Made by a program: the position numbers and the translations under genes. The notes beneath the pieces were generated by a model, which was not told the origin of the DNA, ran no database searches, and worked only from the letters and a program-made list of their open reading frames with translations. From JBBIJH01 sp037446075 (GTDB lineage: Bacteria; Bacteroidota; Ignavibacteria; UBA10030; JAHEZR01): DNA of 35,671 bases. Each line of letters starts with the position of its first letter. Position 1 is the first letter of the stretch. This document shows, piece after piece, positions 8,355 through 17,567 of the stretch. The stretch spans positions 1 to 35,671 of the forward strand of contig JBBIJH010000008.1 of the NCBI GenBank assembly GCA_037446075.1, written 5' to 3'.

Positions 8355-10829
8355 CTAATTGTTAGATACTCGTTCGATTTCCTCGATCGCATCCCTCGCA
8401 GCCTTCCGGATATCACCGTCGCCATCCGTGGTAGCTAGTTGTTGGAGCGCAGGAATTGCACGCCCCACCTTCAATCTGCCAAGTAGCTCGATTGACTTCT
8501 GTCGAACGCGAAGAACCTCGTTCTGAGCTGCAGCGATCAATGCCTCATGAAGCTGAGGGTCCGCTGGAGCGCACTGTGCCCAAGCAGAAAGGGCAGTTTG
8601 ACGTACCGTCATGTTGAAACGAGGGGAAAAGTTTTCCTGTGCGATCCCAGCAAACTTTTCAGATCCGATCTTTTCAATCGCGACGAGGGACGCGATCCGC
8701 AATTCATCGTACCACGAGAGCCTCGACATGTGCTTTCGGAAGAACTCAAGCGTGAGAGATGGGTCGATCTTGGCTAGCGAAACGATGGCTGCAGCCGCAA
8801 CATCTACTTGAGAGTCAGACTCTACGGCCTCGTGCAGCGCTTTCACAGAGGCCTTCGTGTAATGCGACCCGAGTGCAATCGCCGCGGCCTTCCGGATATG
8901 GTAATCACTTGCTTTCAGTTGAGCGAGCAGAAGTTGCTCTCCGGCAGGTGTGTGAACATGCTGGAGCTGAAGCGTTGCCTCGGCTTTTAACCACCACGCT
9001 GCGTTGCCACTCAAGACGGACTTGATCGCCTCGAGCGTTTGAGGCATCGACGGATAGCGGCTTACAAGTTGATGGAGCGCCCAGAGACGCCCTGGCAGCG
9101 CATCGTGCTGGAGCTGGTAGATCAGTTCTGAAGGCTCCTTCTCGAACACCAAATCGCAGATGAGAACCCCCCGCCCATCAAAGCTCACAAGCTGTGGTCT
9201 CCCATCAGCCTTGAGAAAAAAATGCTCCGTCTCTCCTTTGACCCAAATAGTATCAAGGACTGTCTTGGATTTTGTGTCGATGCGGATTTCGACTGGAAGT
9301 GTAAAAAGCCCCTGTCCGTTCACCTGCGGTTGTGTTTGTCGGACACTCAACTCGATGCCACCTCGATCAGGATAGTACTGGTATTCCACGTCAAACCGCG
9401 GATGACCACCACCGAAGACCCACTCCTCGAAGAACCAGTCAAGATTCTTTCCCGTCGCCTCTTCAATTGCAATCTTCAGGTCACTGCTCTCCACGTTTGA
9501 GAACTCATGCTTGTGGAGGTAATAACTCATCGCTTTGAAGAAGGCATCATCCCCAAGGATCCATCGGAGCATGTGGAGAAGAATTCCGCCTTTTAAGTAT
9601 GTGTGCTGCTCATTGTAAATCTCTTCTCGCGAATCGTACCACCGATACTCCATCGGTCGGATGATGTGTTCTTTCCTCACGTAATCGAGGTACGCCTGCA
9701 AGGCAAGCCATGTTTGAAATTGCAGGAACTCAGCCCCGCCTCTGTGCTCATCCCAGAGCATCATGCAGTAGGTAGCAAAACTTTCGTTCAGCCAGATGGA
9801 AGCCAGGCTGCGACACGTGAGATTATCTCCAAACCAGTGATGGGCAAGTTCATGAGAGATTGTTGCTTCGGAAGTCCAGTTCGATGTATAATTCTCAAGT
9901 TGAGGGTCGAAGTCATCGGGAGCCGACGCATCGCGGAGGACATCGTCCCGGTGTCCCGAGACGCTTGTGTTCTCCATAGCTCCAATCGCGTAGTCATATG
10001 CGGCGACCTGATCATATTTGTCCCATGGATACTCGTAGAGAGATCTCGTGGAAAAGAATTCCACCATCTCGGTGGTGTTCCGAAAGACGTATCTCCCCTC
10101 CTCCTTTCTGCCGCGGGGAACCCAACAGGTCAGTGGAATGGATCCGAACGCGGGGCGAAGCTGTACTGAATCATACTCTCCGACAAAAAGAGCGACGAGG
10201 TAACTCGAGTGGGGCCGTTCCTGAAGCCAGTGAAAACGGCGCCGGCCGTCTGCATCCTCCTTTATTTCCAGTAACTTCCCATTCGAGATGGCGACGTATG
10301 GTTTTTCCACTGTGACAACCATCTCGGAAGAGAATTTGTCGTTGACATCGGCGTATATCGGCAGCCAATTCGCGTTCAACCCCCATTCCCCGTACGTGTA
10401 GACGGACGGGAACCCGCTGCTGCCGGGTGGCGAATCAATAAAGTATAGTCCAGCAGAAGGCGTTCCAGTGTACTTCACGGCTACGGTCGCCGTGTCCGTT
10501 GAGTGAAGCTCATGGCTGAAACTAATGACGAGGTTTGAATCCGTGGAGGAAAACCTCAAAGCCGCCCCGCCCGGAAGTAATCTCACATTTTCCACCTTCA
10601 GCCAGTAGGCATCCAATGCGACAGAGGAGCTTGTGGAAAGCGGCCGAAGACGGATCGTGGATTCGCCGATCACCTTCTTGGATTTCCAGTCAAGCTGGAG
10701 ATCCGCCTTGTAATGGATGATATCGTAGGTGCGCTCACGATTCGGACGGTAGCTCCCCGTCGGCAAACGCTGCGCAAATACTGAGAGAGCACCTGATAGG
10801 AGTAGTACTAAATGGAGACTCTTTCTCAT
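8355..10829 (-). CDS. Exported M1 family aminopeptidase with HEAT repeats
   Basis: 824 residues from MRKSLHLVLLLSGALSVFAQ (signal peptide); the frame continues upstream to 11066 but the added 79 residues are not family-like. The N-terminal beta domain is followed by the M1 catalytic domain: exopeptidase motif GAMEN (283-287), HELAH zinc motif (326-330) and the third ligand Glu349 in WLNES, 19 residues after His330, the canonical spacing. The C-terminal third (about 640-820) has repeated helical pairs with ALGSHY, AVESDSQVDVAAAAIVSL and GDGDIRKAARDAIEEIE, typical of HEAT-like repeats in M1 enzymes. It should release N-terminal residues from peptides in the periplasm or outside the cell. It lies upstream of two M28 genes on the same strand, consistent with a shared peptide-scavenging role. 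Confidence 0.94.
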   Translation of the reverse strand: MRKSLHLVLLLSGALSVFAQRLPTGSYRPNRERTYDIIHYKADLQLDWKSKKVIGESTIRLRPLSTSSSVALDAYWLKVENVRLLPGGAALRFSSTDSNLVISFSHELHSTDTATVAVKYTGTPSAGLYFIDSPPGSSGFPSVYTYGEWGLNANWLPIYADVNDKFSSEMVVTVEKPYVAISNGKLLEIKEDADGRRRFHWLQERPHSSYLVALFVGEYDSVQLRPAFGSIPLTCWVPRGRKEEGRYVFRNTTEMVEFFSTRSLYEYPWDKYDQVAAYDYAIGAMENTSVSGHRDDVLRDASAPDDFDPQLENYTSNWTSEATISHELAHHWFGDNLTCRSLASIWLNESFATYCMMLWDEHRGGAEFLQFQTWLALQAYLDYVRKEHIIRPMEYRWYDSREEIYNEQHTYLKGGILLHMLRWILGDDAFFKAMSYYLHKHEFSNVESSDLKIAIEEATGKNLDWFFEEWVFGGGHPRFDVEYQYYPDRGGIELSVRQTQPQVNGQGLFTLPVEIRIDTKSKTVLDTIWVKGETEHFFLKADGRPQLVSFDGRGVLICDLVFEKEPSELIYQLQHDALPGRLWALHQLVSRYPSMPQTLEAIKSVLSGNAAWWLKAEATLQLQHVHTPAGEQLLLAQLKASDYHIRKAAAIALGSHYTKASVKALHEAVESDSQVDVAAAAIVSLAKIDPSLTLEFFRKHMSRLSWYDELRIASLVAIEKIGSEKFAGIAQENFSPRFNMTVRQTALSAWAQCAPADPQLHEALIAAAQNEVLRVRQKSIELLGRLKVGRAIPALQQLATTDGDGDIRKAARDAIEEIERVSNN

Positions 10830-11062
10830 GATGAGAGTGCCAGCAGCTAAGGAGTGGAAAGGTCTTGCTTGACGGGGAAAATAGGAAATTAAAACTGAAA
10901 AAGCACGGTGTTTCTGCTGCAATGGATGCACCCGTAAGGGTGAGGCACAGGAGTGACATAATACTCCAAGGTGCGCTCGGTTCTTGGCTTTTCGGGATTC
11001 CATTTTCCTCTTATCATCTGTTCTTTCTTTGATGCCAAAGTCCCGCCTCTTGGCCTGGATCC

Positions 11063-11493
11063 TCAAATCATATATTTTTCGTCTCGAATGATGTGTTCAA
11101 AGTAACTCCGTCGCCAGACAGATTTACAAGGTGCCCTACGTAATCCATTGGTTCGTTGTCATCTGGAATTATCATAACGATTCCATGCATGTGATTGGGC
11201 ATAACGCGAAACGCATCCACCTGGACATTGGGTTAATGTTCCGGCAAAGCATTCCAGCACGCTTAGACTATCTTCCCGTATTCATTCTCGACCATCAGAC
11301 CATCAGGACCTCTCCAAACAGGTGCTCCCTGTCCTTTGTGCATATCGTGATGAAGTAGCACCAGGCTGGGAATTCACCCCGTGAGATGGTTCTCGAGACG
11401 CTCCATATAAGTTCGGCTTTGCGACCTCATCTCACGGGGTAGACCGCTCTCTTTCAGCCGGATGGGCTTTCTCTTTTTGATGATCAGATTCAT
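11063..11493 (-). pseudogene. Degraded RAYT transposase with a 65-bp insertion
   Basis: Starts MNLIIKKRKPIRLKE, overlapping the kinase stop codon (ATGA). After the insertion the family sequence resumes as CYFITICTKDREHLFGE, then VENEYGKIV, VQVDAFRVMPNHMHGIVMI with the HUH histidines, and in another frame SVWRRSYFEHIIRDEKYM before a stop at 11063. In-frame stops follow GEVLMV and GKIV, and the central region (LSEIVRAFKSFSARR in the sister copy) is deleted. It is plainly non-functional and older than the copy at 3793-4355. Confidence 0.85.
11376..11440. mobile_element. 65-bp MITE-like insertion with 13-bp terminal inverted repeats
   Basis: ACCCCGTGAGATG at 11376-11388 is the exact reverse complement of CATCTCACGGGGT at 11428-11440. 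The 65-bp unit sits inside the RAYT relic between codons for KPIRLKE and the resumed family sequence, so it is an insertion. No convincing target-site duplication is visible. A partly similar string (CCGTGAGATG then CTCGAG and CGCTC) occurs near 16997-17016. Confidence 0.55.
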
Positions 11494-13862
11494 CTTTGCC
11501 CCGGTAAGTTCGCGTCCGGAAAATTCATCCGCTGTACCAGATCCTGGAAGCGTCCATCGCTGCGAAGGGGATCGAACGCAGGCTCAACTTTGATCTCAAC
11601 CAGTCTGTTGGCCCGTTGCTCATATGCCTTCGCCAGGGAAGCGAGAGCTTCGCTCTTATTGCCTAGTGCAGTGTAGATTTCGGCAATGTCAATGCGGGAA
11701 ACGTAATTCCGGTGGGACAGCTGCTCTAACTCGCGGAGGAGCTTCATGGCCTCGGCGGGCCTACCAGAGGAAGCATAGGTTGCAGCCAGGGCTGCAACGC
11801 TTTCTGTGTTGTTCTGTGAGAGTGACACCGCCTGCTGCAGCTCTACCAGAGCCTCTTTGAAGTTCCCCTTCAGCTGATAGGCGCGGCCTAGATGCAGGTG
11901 AGCGGGATAATAGTTCGGCTCCATTTCTAGGGTCTTTTTCAGTTGCACGATGGCCGAGTCATACTGCCGAGCGAACACAAAGTGCGAACCCAAATGTGTG
12001 TTCACGATCAAAGAAAGGGGATCGAGCTCTAGCGCGCGTTTGCTTTCGACCAGAGATTCTTCCACCCGACCAAGATCCAGCAGGTAATGTGAGTACCAGT
12101 GGTGAGCCTCCGCATAGCTAGGATTCAGTTCGATGGCCCGGCGCAGTTCCCGTTCAGCCACCGCCCAGTCCCACTCGTAGTTGAGACGGATGAAGCCCAG
12201 CGATGCGTGGGCTTCCGCTAAACCGCTGTTTAACTCGAGTGCTTTGGTAACGGCTGCCCGCGCCCGAGCGTAGGCCTCGTTGGGGGACAGGTGGCCGCGG
12301 TAGGCTAGCTGGTTGTAAGAGTCGGCGAGGCCGGCATAGGCAAGGGGATCGCTGGGATCCAGTTCGATTGCCTGATTGAAATACTCGATTCCTTTCAGAA
12401 GGCCAGCCGGGGTCCGCTTGTTCCAGTAGAACCGACCCTTCAGATAAGCTTCGTAGGCGCGAGGATTGACCGAGCGGGCACCCGCCAGCCCGGCCTGCTC
12501 TTGGGCAGTCAACGTGATGCGGATTTCATTGGCGATGGCCCGGGCGACGTCGCTTTGCAATGCCAGCACGTCGCGCAAGTCGCGTTGGTAGCTCTCAGCC
12601 CACAGATGCTTGTCCGTGGCGGCCTCAATCAACTGCACAGTGATGCGCACCTGGTCGCCCGAACGGCGGACCGAGCCTTCAATGAGGGCCTTCGCCCCCA
12701 ACTCCCGACCAATCTCGGGGAGGGGTTTCTGTGTGCTTTTGTAGCGTATGACTGACGTGCGTGAGATAACCTTGAGGGCGCTGATCTTGGCCAGTTGTGC
12801 GATCAGCTCTTCATGGATCCCCTCGACGAAGTACTCATGCTCACCATCACCCGAGAGGTTCTCGAGGGGCAGCACTGCAATCGAATTGATTGCTTTGCTC
12901 TCTTTCGGGATGAGATAATACACAGCCAACATAAGTACTACTACGAGAGCGGTGATAGTCGCGTACATATAGACACGTTTCTTCCTTGGCCCGATTTCCG
13001 GCAGTGGCGTCGCCGCTCTTGCCCCAGATTCGAGTTGCTTCTTCAGCGATTTAAGATCGGCTACGAGGTCACCCATAGTCTGATATCGAACAGCGGGATC
13101 CTTCTGCATCGCCTTCCTCACAATCCGCTCCAGCTCCATCGGCACATTCGAGCGAAGAGAAGTGATCGGCTCTGGCTCTTCATTCAGGATTCGATACACG
13201 ATTGCCTGCTCGTAGTCTCCCGAAAAAGGAAGTTTTCCCGTGATTGTCTCGTACATCACAATACCAAAAGACCAAATGTCTGCCCTCTGATCAAGCGTTT
13301 CTCCCAGTGCTTGCTCTGGGGACATGTACGCCACTGTCCCCACTGTCATCCCTTCTTTCGTCACTCGCGTCCGCCCTGCAATCTCTGCTAATCCAAAGTC
13401 CATGATCTTCACCACGCCATCACGAGAGATCATCACGTTCTCCGATTTGATATCTCGGTGGATGATGCCTTTCTCGTGCGCCTTTGCCAAACCCTCAGCA
13501 ACGGCGATTGCAATGTTCACAGCTTCGCTGATGGGCAGGGGTCGTCCCTGGATTCTCTTCTTCACGGTTTCGCCATCGACATACTCCATCGCGATGAAGG
13601 CAAGCTTCCCTCCGGTCGCTGGATCATCGACTTCATCGAACTCGAAGATCATCGCGACATGGGGATGACTCAAGCTCGCGGCAGCTTGAGCCTCACGCGC
13701 AAAGCGGGTTTTGTCCTCCTCGGTGATGAGCGCTTGGCGAGGAAGGACCTTGAGTGCAACGGGGCGGTGAAGTTTGATGTCTTCGGCTTTGTAGACCACA
13801 CCCATGCCTCCTTCGCCCAATTTTTCAAGGATGCGATAATGAGAAACCGTTGCGCCGATCAT
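11490..13862 (-). CDS. Transmembrane Ser/Thr protein kinase with TolB-like and TPR domains
   Basis: 790 residues from MIGATVSHYRILEKLGEGGM; an ATG four codons upstream is less likely because all paralogues begin at MIG. Kinase domain about 1-275 with Lys38, HRD 135-137, Asn142, DFG 155-157 and MSPEQAL. One membrane span at about 299-318 (YATITALVVVLMLAVYYLIP) preceded by RKKR, so the kinase faces the cytoplasm and the rest is outside. Residues about 325-450 form a TolB_N/FlgO-type domain (SIAVLPLENLSGDGEHEYFV, SVRRSGDQVRITVQLIEA), then TPR repeats to about 770. Expected to couple an extracytoplasmic protein interaction to phosphorylation. All catalytic residues are present. Very similar to the partial kinase at the left edge of the window. 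Confidence 0.94.
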   Translation of the reverse strand: MIGATVSHYRILEKLGEGGMGVVYKAEDIKLHRPVALKVLPRQALITEEDKTRFAREAQAAASLSHPHVAMIFEFDEVDDPATGGKLAFIAMEYVDGETVKKRIQGRPLPISEAVNIAIAVAEGLAKAHEKGIIHRDIKSENVMISRDGVVKIMDFGLAEIAGRTRVTKEGMTVGTVAYMSPEQALGETLDQRADIWSFGIVMYETITGKLPFSGDYEQAIVYRILNEEPEPITSLRSNVPMELERIVRKAMQKDPAVRYQTMGDLVADLKSLKKQLESGARAATPLPEIGPRKKRVYMYATITALVVVLMLAVYYLIPKESKAINSIAVLPLENLSGDGEHEYFVEGIHEELIAQLAKISALKVISRTSVIRYKSTQKPLPEIGRELGAKALIEGSVRRSGDQVRITVQLIEAATDKHLWAESYQRDLRDVLALQSDVARAIANEIRITLTAQEQAGLAGARSVNPRAYEAYLKGRFYWNKRTPAGLLKGIEYFNQAIELDPSDPLAYAGLADSYNQLAYRGHLSPNEAYARARAAVTKALELNSGLAEAHASLGFIRLNYEWDWAVAERELRRAIELNPSYAEAHHWYSHYLLDLGRVEESLVESKRALELDPLSLIVNTHLGSHFVFARQYDSAIVQLKKTLEMEPNYYPAHLHLGRAYQLKGNFKEALVELQQAVSLSQNNTESVAALAATYASSGRPAEAMKLLRELEQLSHRNYVSRIDIAEIYTALGNKSEALASLAKAYEQRANRLVEIKVEPAFDPLRSDGRFQDLVQRMNFPDANLPGQR

Positions 13863-13892
13863 AGCGAAATCCAAGATCTGTGAATTAGGCTA

Positions 13893-13943
13893 GGGGGACA
13901 GGTCCCATCCGACGAAGTTCCGCAAAGCAGAACGCAGTCGGAC
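13893..13943. repeat. REP-like element at a truncated kinase start
   Basis: On the minus strand GGTCCGAC and GTCGGATGGGACC flank a loop that itself contains the near-palindrome TTCTGCTTTGCGGAA. The end reads TGGGACCTGTCCCC, almost the core of the hairpin inside the RAYT gene at 4051-4075. It begins exactly where kinase homology stops in the fragment at 13944-13992. Confidence 0.5.
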
Positions 13944-13992
13944 CGCCCTCGCCCAATTTCTCAAGGATCTTGTAATTTGTCTGACCAATCAT
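13944..13992 (-). pseudogene. 5' stub of a Ser/Thr kinase gene
   Basis: The minus strand reads MIGQTNYKILEKLGEGG, the signature N-terminus of the kinases in this window, with two residues missing compared with IGQTVSHYKIL. The match ends abruptly and is replaced by a REP-like element. It lies 8 bases after the stop-side boundary of the complete kinase at 14000-16696 and upstream of the one ending at 11490. It marks a fifth kinase copy lost by insertion or recombination. Confidence 0.75.
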
Positions 13993-13999
13993 ATGTCTC

Positions 14000-16696
14000 T
14001 TAGTTCTTTTTCCCAGCGAACTTCGTCTTCAATTCCTCGAACCATTCTGTAACCACCTCCAGACGTGACAATGTCAACTGCTGCGACTGTGATACGAGTG
14101 CAAGAAACCGCTGTCCATCTGGAGTGATATCCCAAACTGTCGTTGACAGAGGAATCTCACACAGTTTTCTCGGTACGGAAAAATCAAATGCCGATCCTGA
14201 AGTCACATTAACAACCATGAGTGATGAACCGTTCACGTAGAATAATTCTTTCCCATTCCTTGACCAAATTGGTCCAGCACCTCCTCCGACTGAAATTTGC
14301 CATTTTCCTTCTCGTTTCGGAAAAGCAACAACATACACTTCGTTTTTCCCAGACTCATTAGAGGTATATGCCATCCACCGCCCATCAGGAGAGAAATTTC
14401 CTTCCCCTTCGATCGCGGGAGATTGAACAAAGTGCCAAGGCTTGCGGTCACCTTCCATTGGCAGAATCCAGATATCGCCGTTTTGTTCAAATGATAACAT
14501 CTTACCATCTGGTGTAAAGGATGTCGGAGTCTGAGCGCTGGGATCATTGGTGAGGCGCTCTTCGGCACTACTTCCATCCCATGCTTTCCTGAAAATGTTG
14601 GGAGACTTACCTTTCTCAGCGCTGTACACGACATACTTACCATCCGGTGACCAAATTGGAAGGTCATTATTTCCCCCCGCAAATGTCAGTCGGGTGAGCG
14701 TACCTCGTGTAATATGATAGACCCAGATGTCATCATTTGCCGCATTAACGTCTGTGGTAACCTTTTGACCGTCTGGAGACAACCGTGCTGAAAAATACGA
14801 CCGCAGCGTTTCGAACAATGGACGTGTCTGTCCTTGACGATCCATCCACGCGAGCGCAAAGCTCGAGAAAGACCGTGGACCTGATGGAGCAAATACAAGG
14901 ACACCGTTGTTTGAAAAACCAATACTCGCCTGTCCAGAACCCGGGTTCATCCAACCTCCTTCTTCGATTGGAACTGGAGGACCACTCACCTCAAGCCGTC
15001 CCGCATCGAAGGGGACCGCATAGATTGTACTACCGCGAATGTAGATCAGGTATCCGGTTGACACGCCTCCCTGTCCGGTCGGCAAGTACCACGCATATGT
15101 GCCTCCCCTCACAAGAACTTTTCGTTCCCCTGTGTCAAGTCGCTGGACCGCTATAAGTGCTTCATCGAAGGAGGTGATGTTGTTCGTCTTCATCGTGAAG
15201 ATGATCGTCTTTCCGTCAGGGAGAAGCTGTGGAAACCGATGACTGATTTCGCCTGAAGCGGAATCCAGAGATGTGACGGCTTCCGGAGTTCCACCATCTG
15301 CTGAGACACGCTGTATGCCAGCGCTTATGTGCCCGTAGAATATCGTATTGTCCGCGGCCCACCAGATGCCGCGGGTCTGACCGTTGGTTGGGCAGATTGC
15401 CTCAGGTGCTCCGCCAAAAATGGATACCTTTACGAGTTTTTGCTGGGCAGCATTAAAAACAATCCATTGACCGTCTGAAGAAAATGCCGGCTCGGCGCTA
15501 TTCTCCGTGCCTGGAATTGGCTGCGAGGTCAGTTGATCCATCCGATGAAGATAGAGCTGAACCGCATTGGGAATCTGTGCTGTGTACACAAGATACTTCC
15601 CATCGAGCGAGACAGCAAGACCGCCTTGTCCTAAGCGAGATAATGATAACGGTGCATTCGTGGGAAGGTCAATCGAAAAACGCATGACGGGGCGAGTCGA
15701 AGAAATCTCCTTTCGCCAAGGGCTCCAAGCAAGGATACCAGCAACAATCGTCAGCAGCACGGCGAGCGAAGGCCAGAAGTATCTACTCCAACTGGACTTC
15801 TTCTCGACTTTCTCATCCTCAGCCCCTTCAACTTTGAGGAACCGTCGAGCAGCTACTGTGCGGCTTACCCTCTGCCGACCCGACTCACGTTTGAACCGGC
15901 GGAGATTTCGAGCCAGTTCAGCTACCGACTGTACGCGATCCATCGGATCCTTCGCCATGCAATCGAGAACCATCGCATCCAATTCTGGATCGACTTCCGG
16001 TTTGACCGAAGAGAGAGGTGCAGGATCTTCATTGACAATCTCGTACATGATCGCCGTCTCGTGCACACCTTTGTAGGGAGATTGACCAGCAATTAATTCA
16101 TAGAGAAGAACACCGAGGGAATAAATATCAGTACGATGGTCCGTATCCTGTCCCTGCACTTGTTCCGGGGACATGTAACCGATCGTTCCGATTGTGCTCC
16201 CTTCTTTAGTCAATCGCGAAGCGCCAGTTGCCTGTTTGAGTTTTGCGAGCCCGAAGTCCATAATTTGCACACGTCCATCCTTGCGGATCATGATGTTCTC
16301 GGGTTTGATGTCTCGGTGGACAATCCCCTTCTCATGGGCAGCAGCCAGTCCGTCGGCAACTTGAGTACCGATCTCAATGGCTTGCTTGAGCGGGATGTTC
16401 ATCCGTTTGTCAAGAAGAGTTTGCCCATCAACGAATTCCATAATGATGAACATTTGACCGTCGTGCTCTTGAATATCGATGACAGAACAAACATTTGGAT
16501 GATTGAGCGCTGCCGCTGCCTTTGCTTCTTGGATGAAGCGGGCTTTATCTTGCTCAGAAGCGTTGAGATGAGATGGCAAAAACTTTAGCGCAAGGAGGCG
16601 GTCGAGTTTGGTGTCCTGGGCTTTATATACCACACCCATGCCGCCTTCGCCGAGTTTCTCCAGGATCCTGTAGTGCGAGATTGTTCGGCCGATCAT
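14000..16696 (-). CDS. Transmembrane Ser/Thr protein kinase with WD40-like (TolB/PD40) beta-propeller
   Basis: 898 residues from MIGRTISHYRILEKLGEGGM. Kinase domain about 1-270: Lys38 in LALK, HRD 127-129, Asn134, DFG 147-149, GYMSPEQ. One membrane span about 306-325 (RYFWPSLAVLLTIVAGILAW). Residues about 340-890 are repeated propeller blades with the PD40 signature: AEPAFSSDGQWIVF, PIWSPDGKYVVYSAEKG, TSFTPDGKMLSFE, NFSPDGRWMAYTSNESGKNE. Such kinases are typical of Acidobacteria and related lineages; the propeller is presumably an extracytoplasmic sensor or binding module. All catalytic residues are present. It is the first gene on the minus strand after the divergent region that faces the menaquinone operon. 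Confidence 0.94.
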   Translation of the reverse strand: MIGRTISHYRILEKLGEGGMGVVYKAQDTKLDRLLALKFLPSHLNASEQDKARFIQEAKAAAALNHPNVCSVIDIQEHDGQMFIIMEFVDGQTLLDKRMNIPLKQAIEIGTQVADGLAAAHEKGIVHRDIKPENIMIRKDGRVQIMDFGLAKLKQATGASRLTKEGSTIGTIGYMSPEQVQGQDTDHRTDIYSLGVLLYELIAGQSPYKGVHETAIMYEIVNEDPAPLSSVKPEVDPELDAMVLDCMAKDPMDRVQSVAELARNLRRFKRESGRQRVSRTVAARRFLKVEGAEDEKVEKKSSWSRYFWPSLAVLLTIVAGILAWSPWRKEISSTRPVMRFSIDLPTNAPLSLSRLGQGGLAVSLDGKYLVYTAQIPNAVQLYLHRMDQLTSQPIPGTENSAEPAFSSDGQWIVFNAAQQKLVKVSIFGGAPEAICPTNGQTRGIWWAADNTIFYGHISAGIQRVSADGGTPEAVTSLDSASGEISHRFPQLLPDGKTIIFTMKTNNITSFDEALIAVQRLDTGERKVLVRGGTYAWYLPTGQGGVSTGYLIYIRGSTIYAVPFDAGRLEVSGPPVPIEEGGWMNPGSGQASIGFSNNGVLVFAPSGPRSFSSFALAWMDRQGQTRPLFETLRSYFSARLSPDGQKVTTDVNAANDDIWVYHITRGTLTRLTFAGGNNDLPIWSPDGKYVVYSAEKGKSPNIFRKAWDGSSAEERLTNDPSAQTPTSFTPDGKMLSFEQNGDIWILPMEGDRKPWHFVQSPAIEGEGNFSPDGRWMAYTSNESGKNEVYVVAFPKREGKWQISVGGGAGPIWSRNGKELFYVNGSSLMVVNVTSGSAFDFSVPRKLCEIPLSTTVWDITPDGQRFLALVSQSQQLTLSRLEVVTEWFEELKTKFAGKKN

Positions 16697-17498
16697 TTGT
16701 TCTTGCTCCTGTCATTGCTCCTCACCCTCATTCCCCCTCCCAAATTCGGAGAGGGATGTCACGGAGTTTTCTACGAACGTTCGACTCCTGACGGAGCCGC
16801 ACTCGGCACAATTCGTTCGAGGCGCGACAGCTCCGTAGGTCTGCGATCCCCAAGGGGAGTAACATGCTCGTCACTCAGAGAACCTTGCCGTGCTCTCTCA
16901 TCTCATGCAGACGACACACATGTCGCTCCTAACGGAGTTTGAAACGGGTAATAAAGTCGGGTCATTGTGCCTCGCCTAAGTTTTCCAGCATTTCGTCCGT
17001 GAGATGACTCGAGCGCTCATTTCGCCTCTAATATAAAATTAGGCTCTGATCAACATCGAATCGACTTCGACTCCTCCCAATCCAGAAATCATTTGCGAGT
17101 CCTTATCGAGAAAAGCTCTCCCATTAATCGGACGCTCGTCCACCGCCCACATGCGGGCGAACGGCATCGTAGGATCCTTCAATGTCCAGAGCTCTCCCGA
17201 GAAGTTCATACACCTCATAAGGGCATACTGGCGATGTGAGGAGAACCGCTTCAGTGTACACGGTGGTAGAAAGTTCTGAATCTATCAACGGCAAAGGAGA
17301 TTCTCTCGTAGATGCGGTGGAAAGGAACAGGACCTGAGAGGGACTAAGATTCTCCCGACGGGCCAAGCACACTCAGCAACGAATACCTGGACCAGACAAG
17401 TGAGGCTTTCAGATCATGGTGACGAGCCGCTTACAATATATCGAAGCCAATTCTGAAAATCAAGAAAAGTTCGCATGTGGCCAAGGCAAATGGAAATC
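16697..17498. other. Divergent non-coding region with no recognised gene
   Basis: About 800 bases separate the minus-strand kinase from the plus-strand menaquinone operon. I see REP-like palindromes (16785-16937), a palindrome CGAACGTTCG near 16774-16783, and a string resembling the end of the 65-bp insertion at 11376. Two minus-strand open frames exist and neither is recognisable: 17124-17372 (82 codons) and 17039-17209 (56 codons, MNFSGELWTLKDPTMPFARM..., with GAGG seven bases before its ATG). The second reads more like protein but has no family I can name. Confidence 0.5.
16785..16937. repeat. Two copies of a CTCCTRACGGAG palindromic module
   Basis: CTCCTGACGGAG (16785-16796) and CTCCTAACGGAG (16926-16937) are 4-bp-stem hairpins, each in a wider partly similar context. 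Read on the minus strand they give CTCCGTCAGGAG and CTCCGTTAGGAG, followed by a G/A-rich segment. They are candidates for an interspersed REP-type family. Confidence 0.45.
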
Positions 17499-17527
17499 TT
17501 GACAACCTGTAGAATTTCCCTTAACTT
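17499..17527 (+). promoter_or_regulatory. Candidate sigma-70-type promoter of the menaquinone operon
   Basis: TTGACA at 17499-17504 and TAACTT at 17522-17527 with a 17-base spacer lie about 40 bases before the mqnP start. This is the best match in the region by eye; -10 fit is moderate, and the promoter consensus of this organism is not known. Confidence 0.4.
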
Positions 17528-17567
17528 AGTCCAAAATCATCAACCATCCCAATAGAGAGAGCTCTCC

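Noticed and set aside
12795..13391. 198-codon plus-strand open frame
   Set aside because: Antisense to the kinase at 11490-13862 and not protein-like; similar shadows occur over all kinase copies because their sequences are alike.
16785..17041. CRISPR array
   Set aside because: The palindromic modules are too few, irregularly spaced and not identical; no cas genes are present.
17124..17372. 82-codon minus-strand open frame in the divergent region
   Set aside because: No family resemblance, no convincing ribosome-binding site; kept only as a remark in the intergenic entry.
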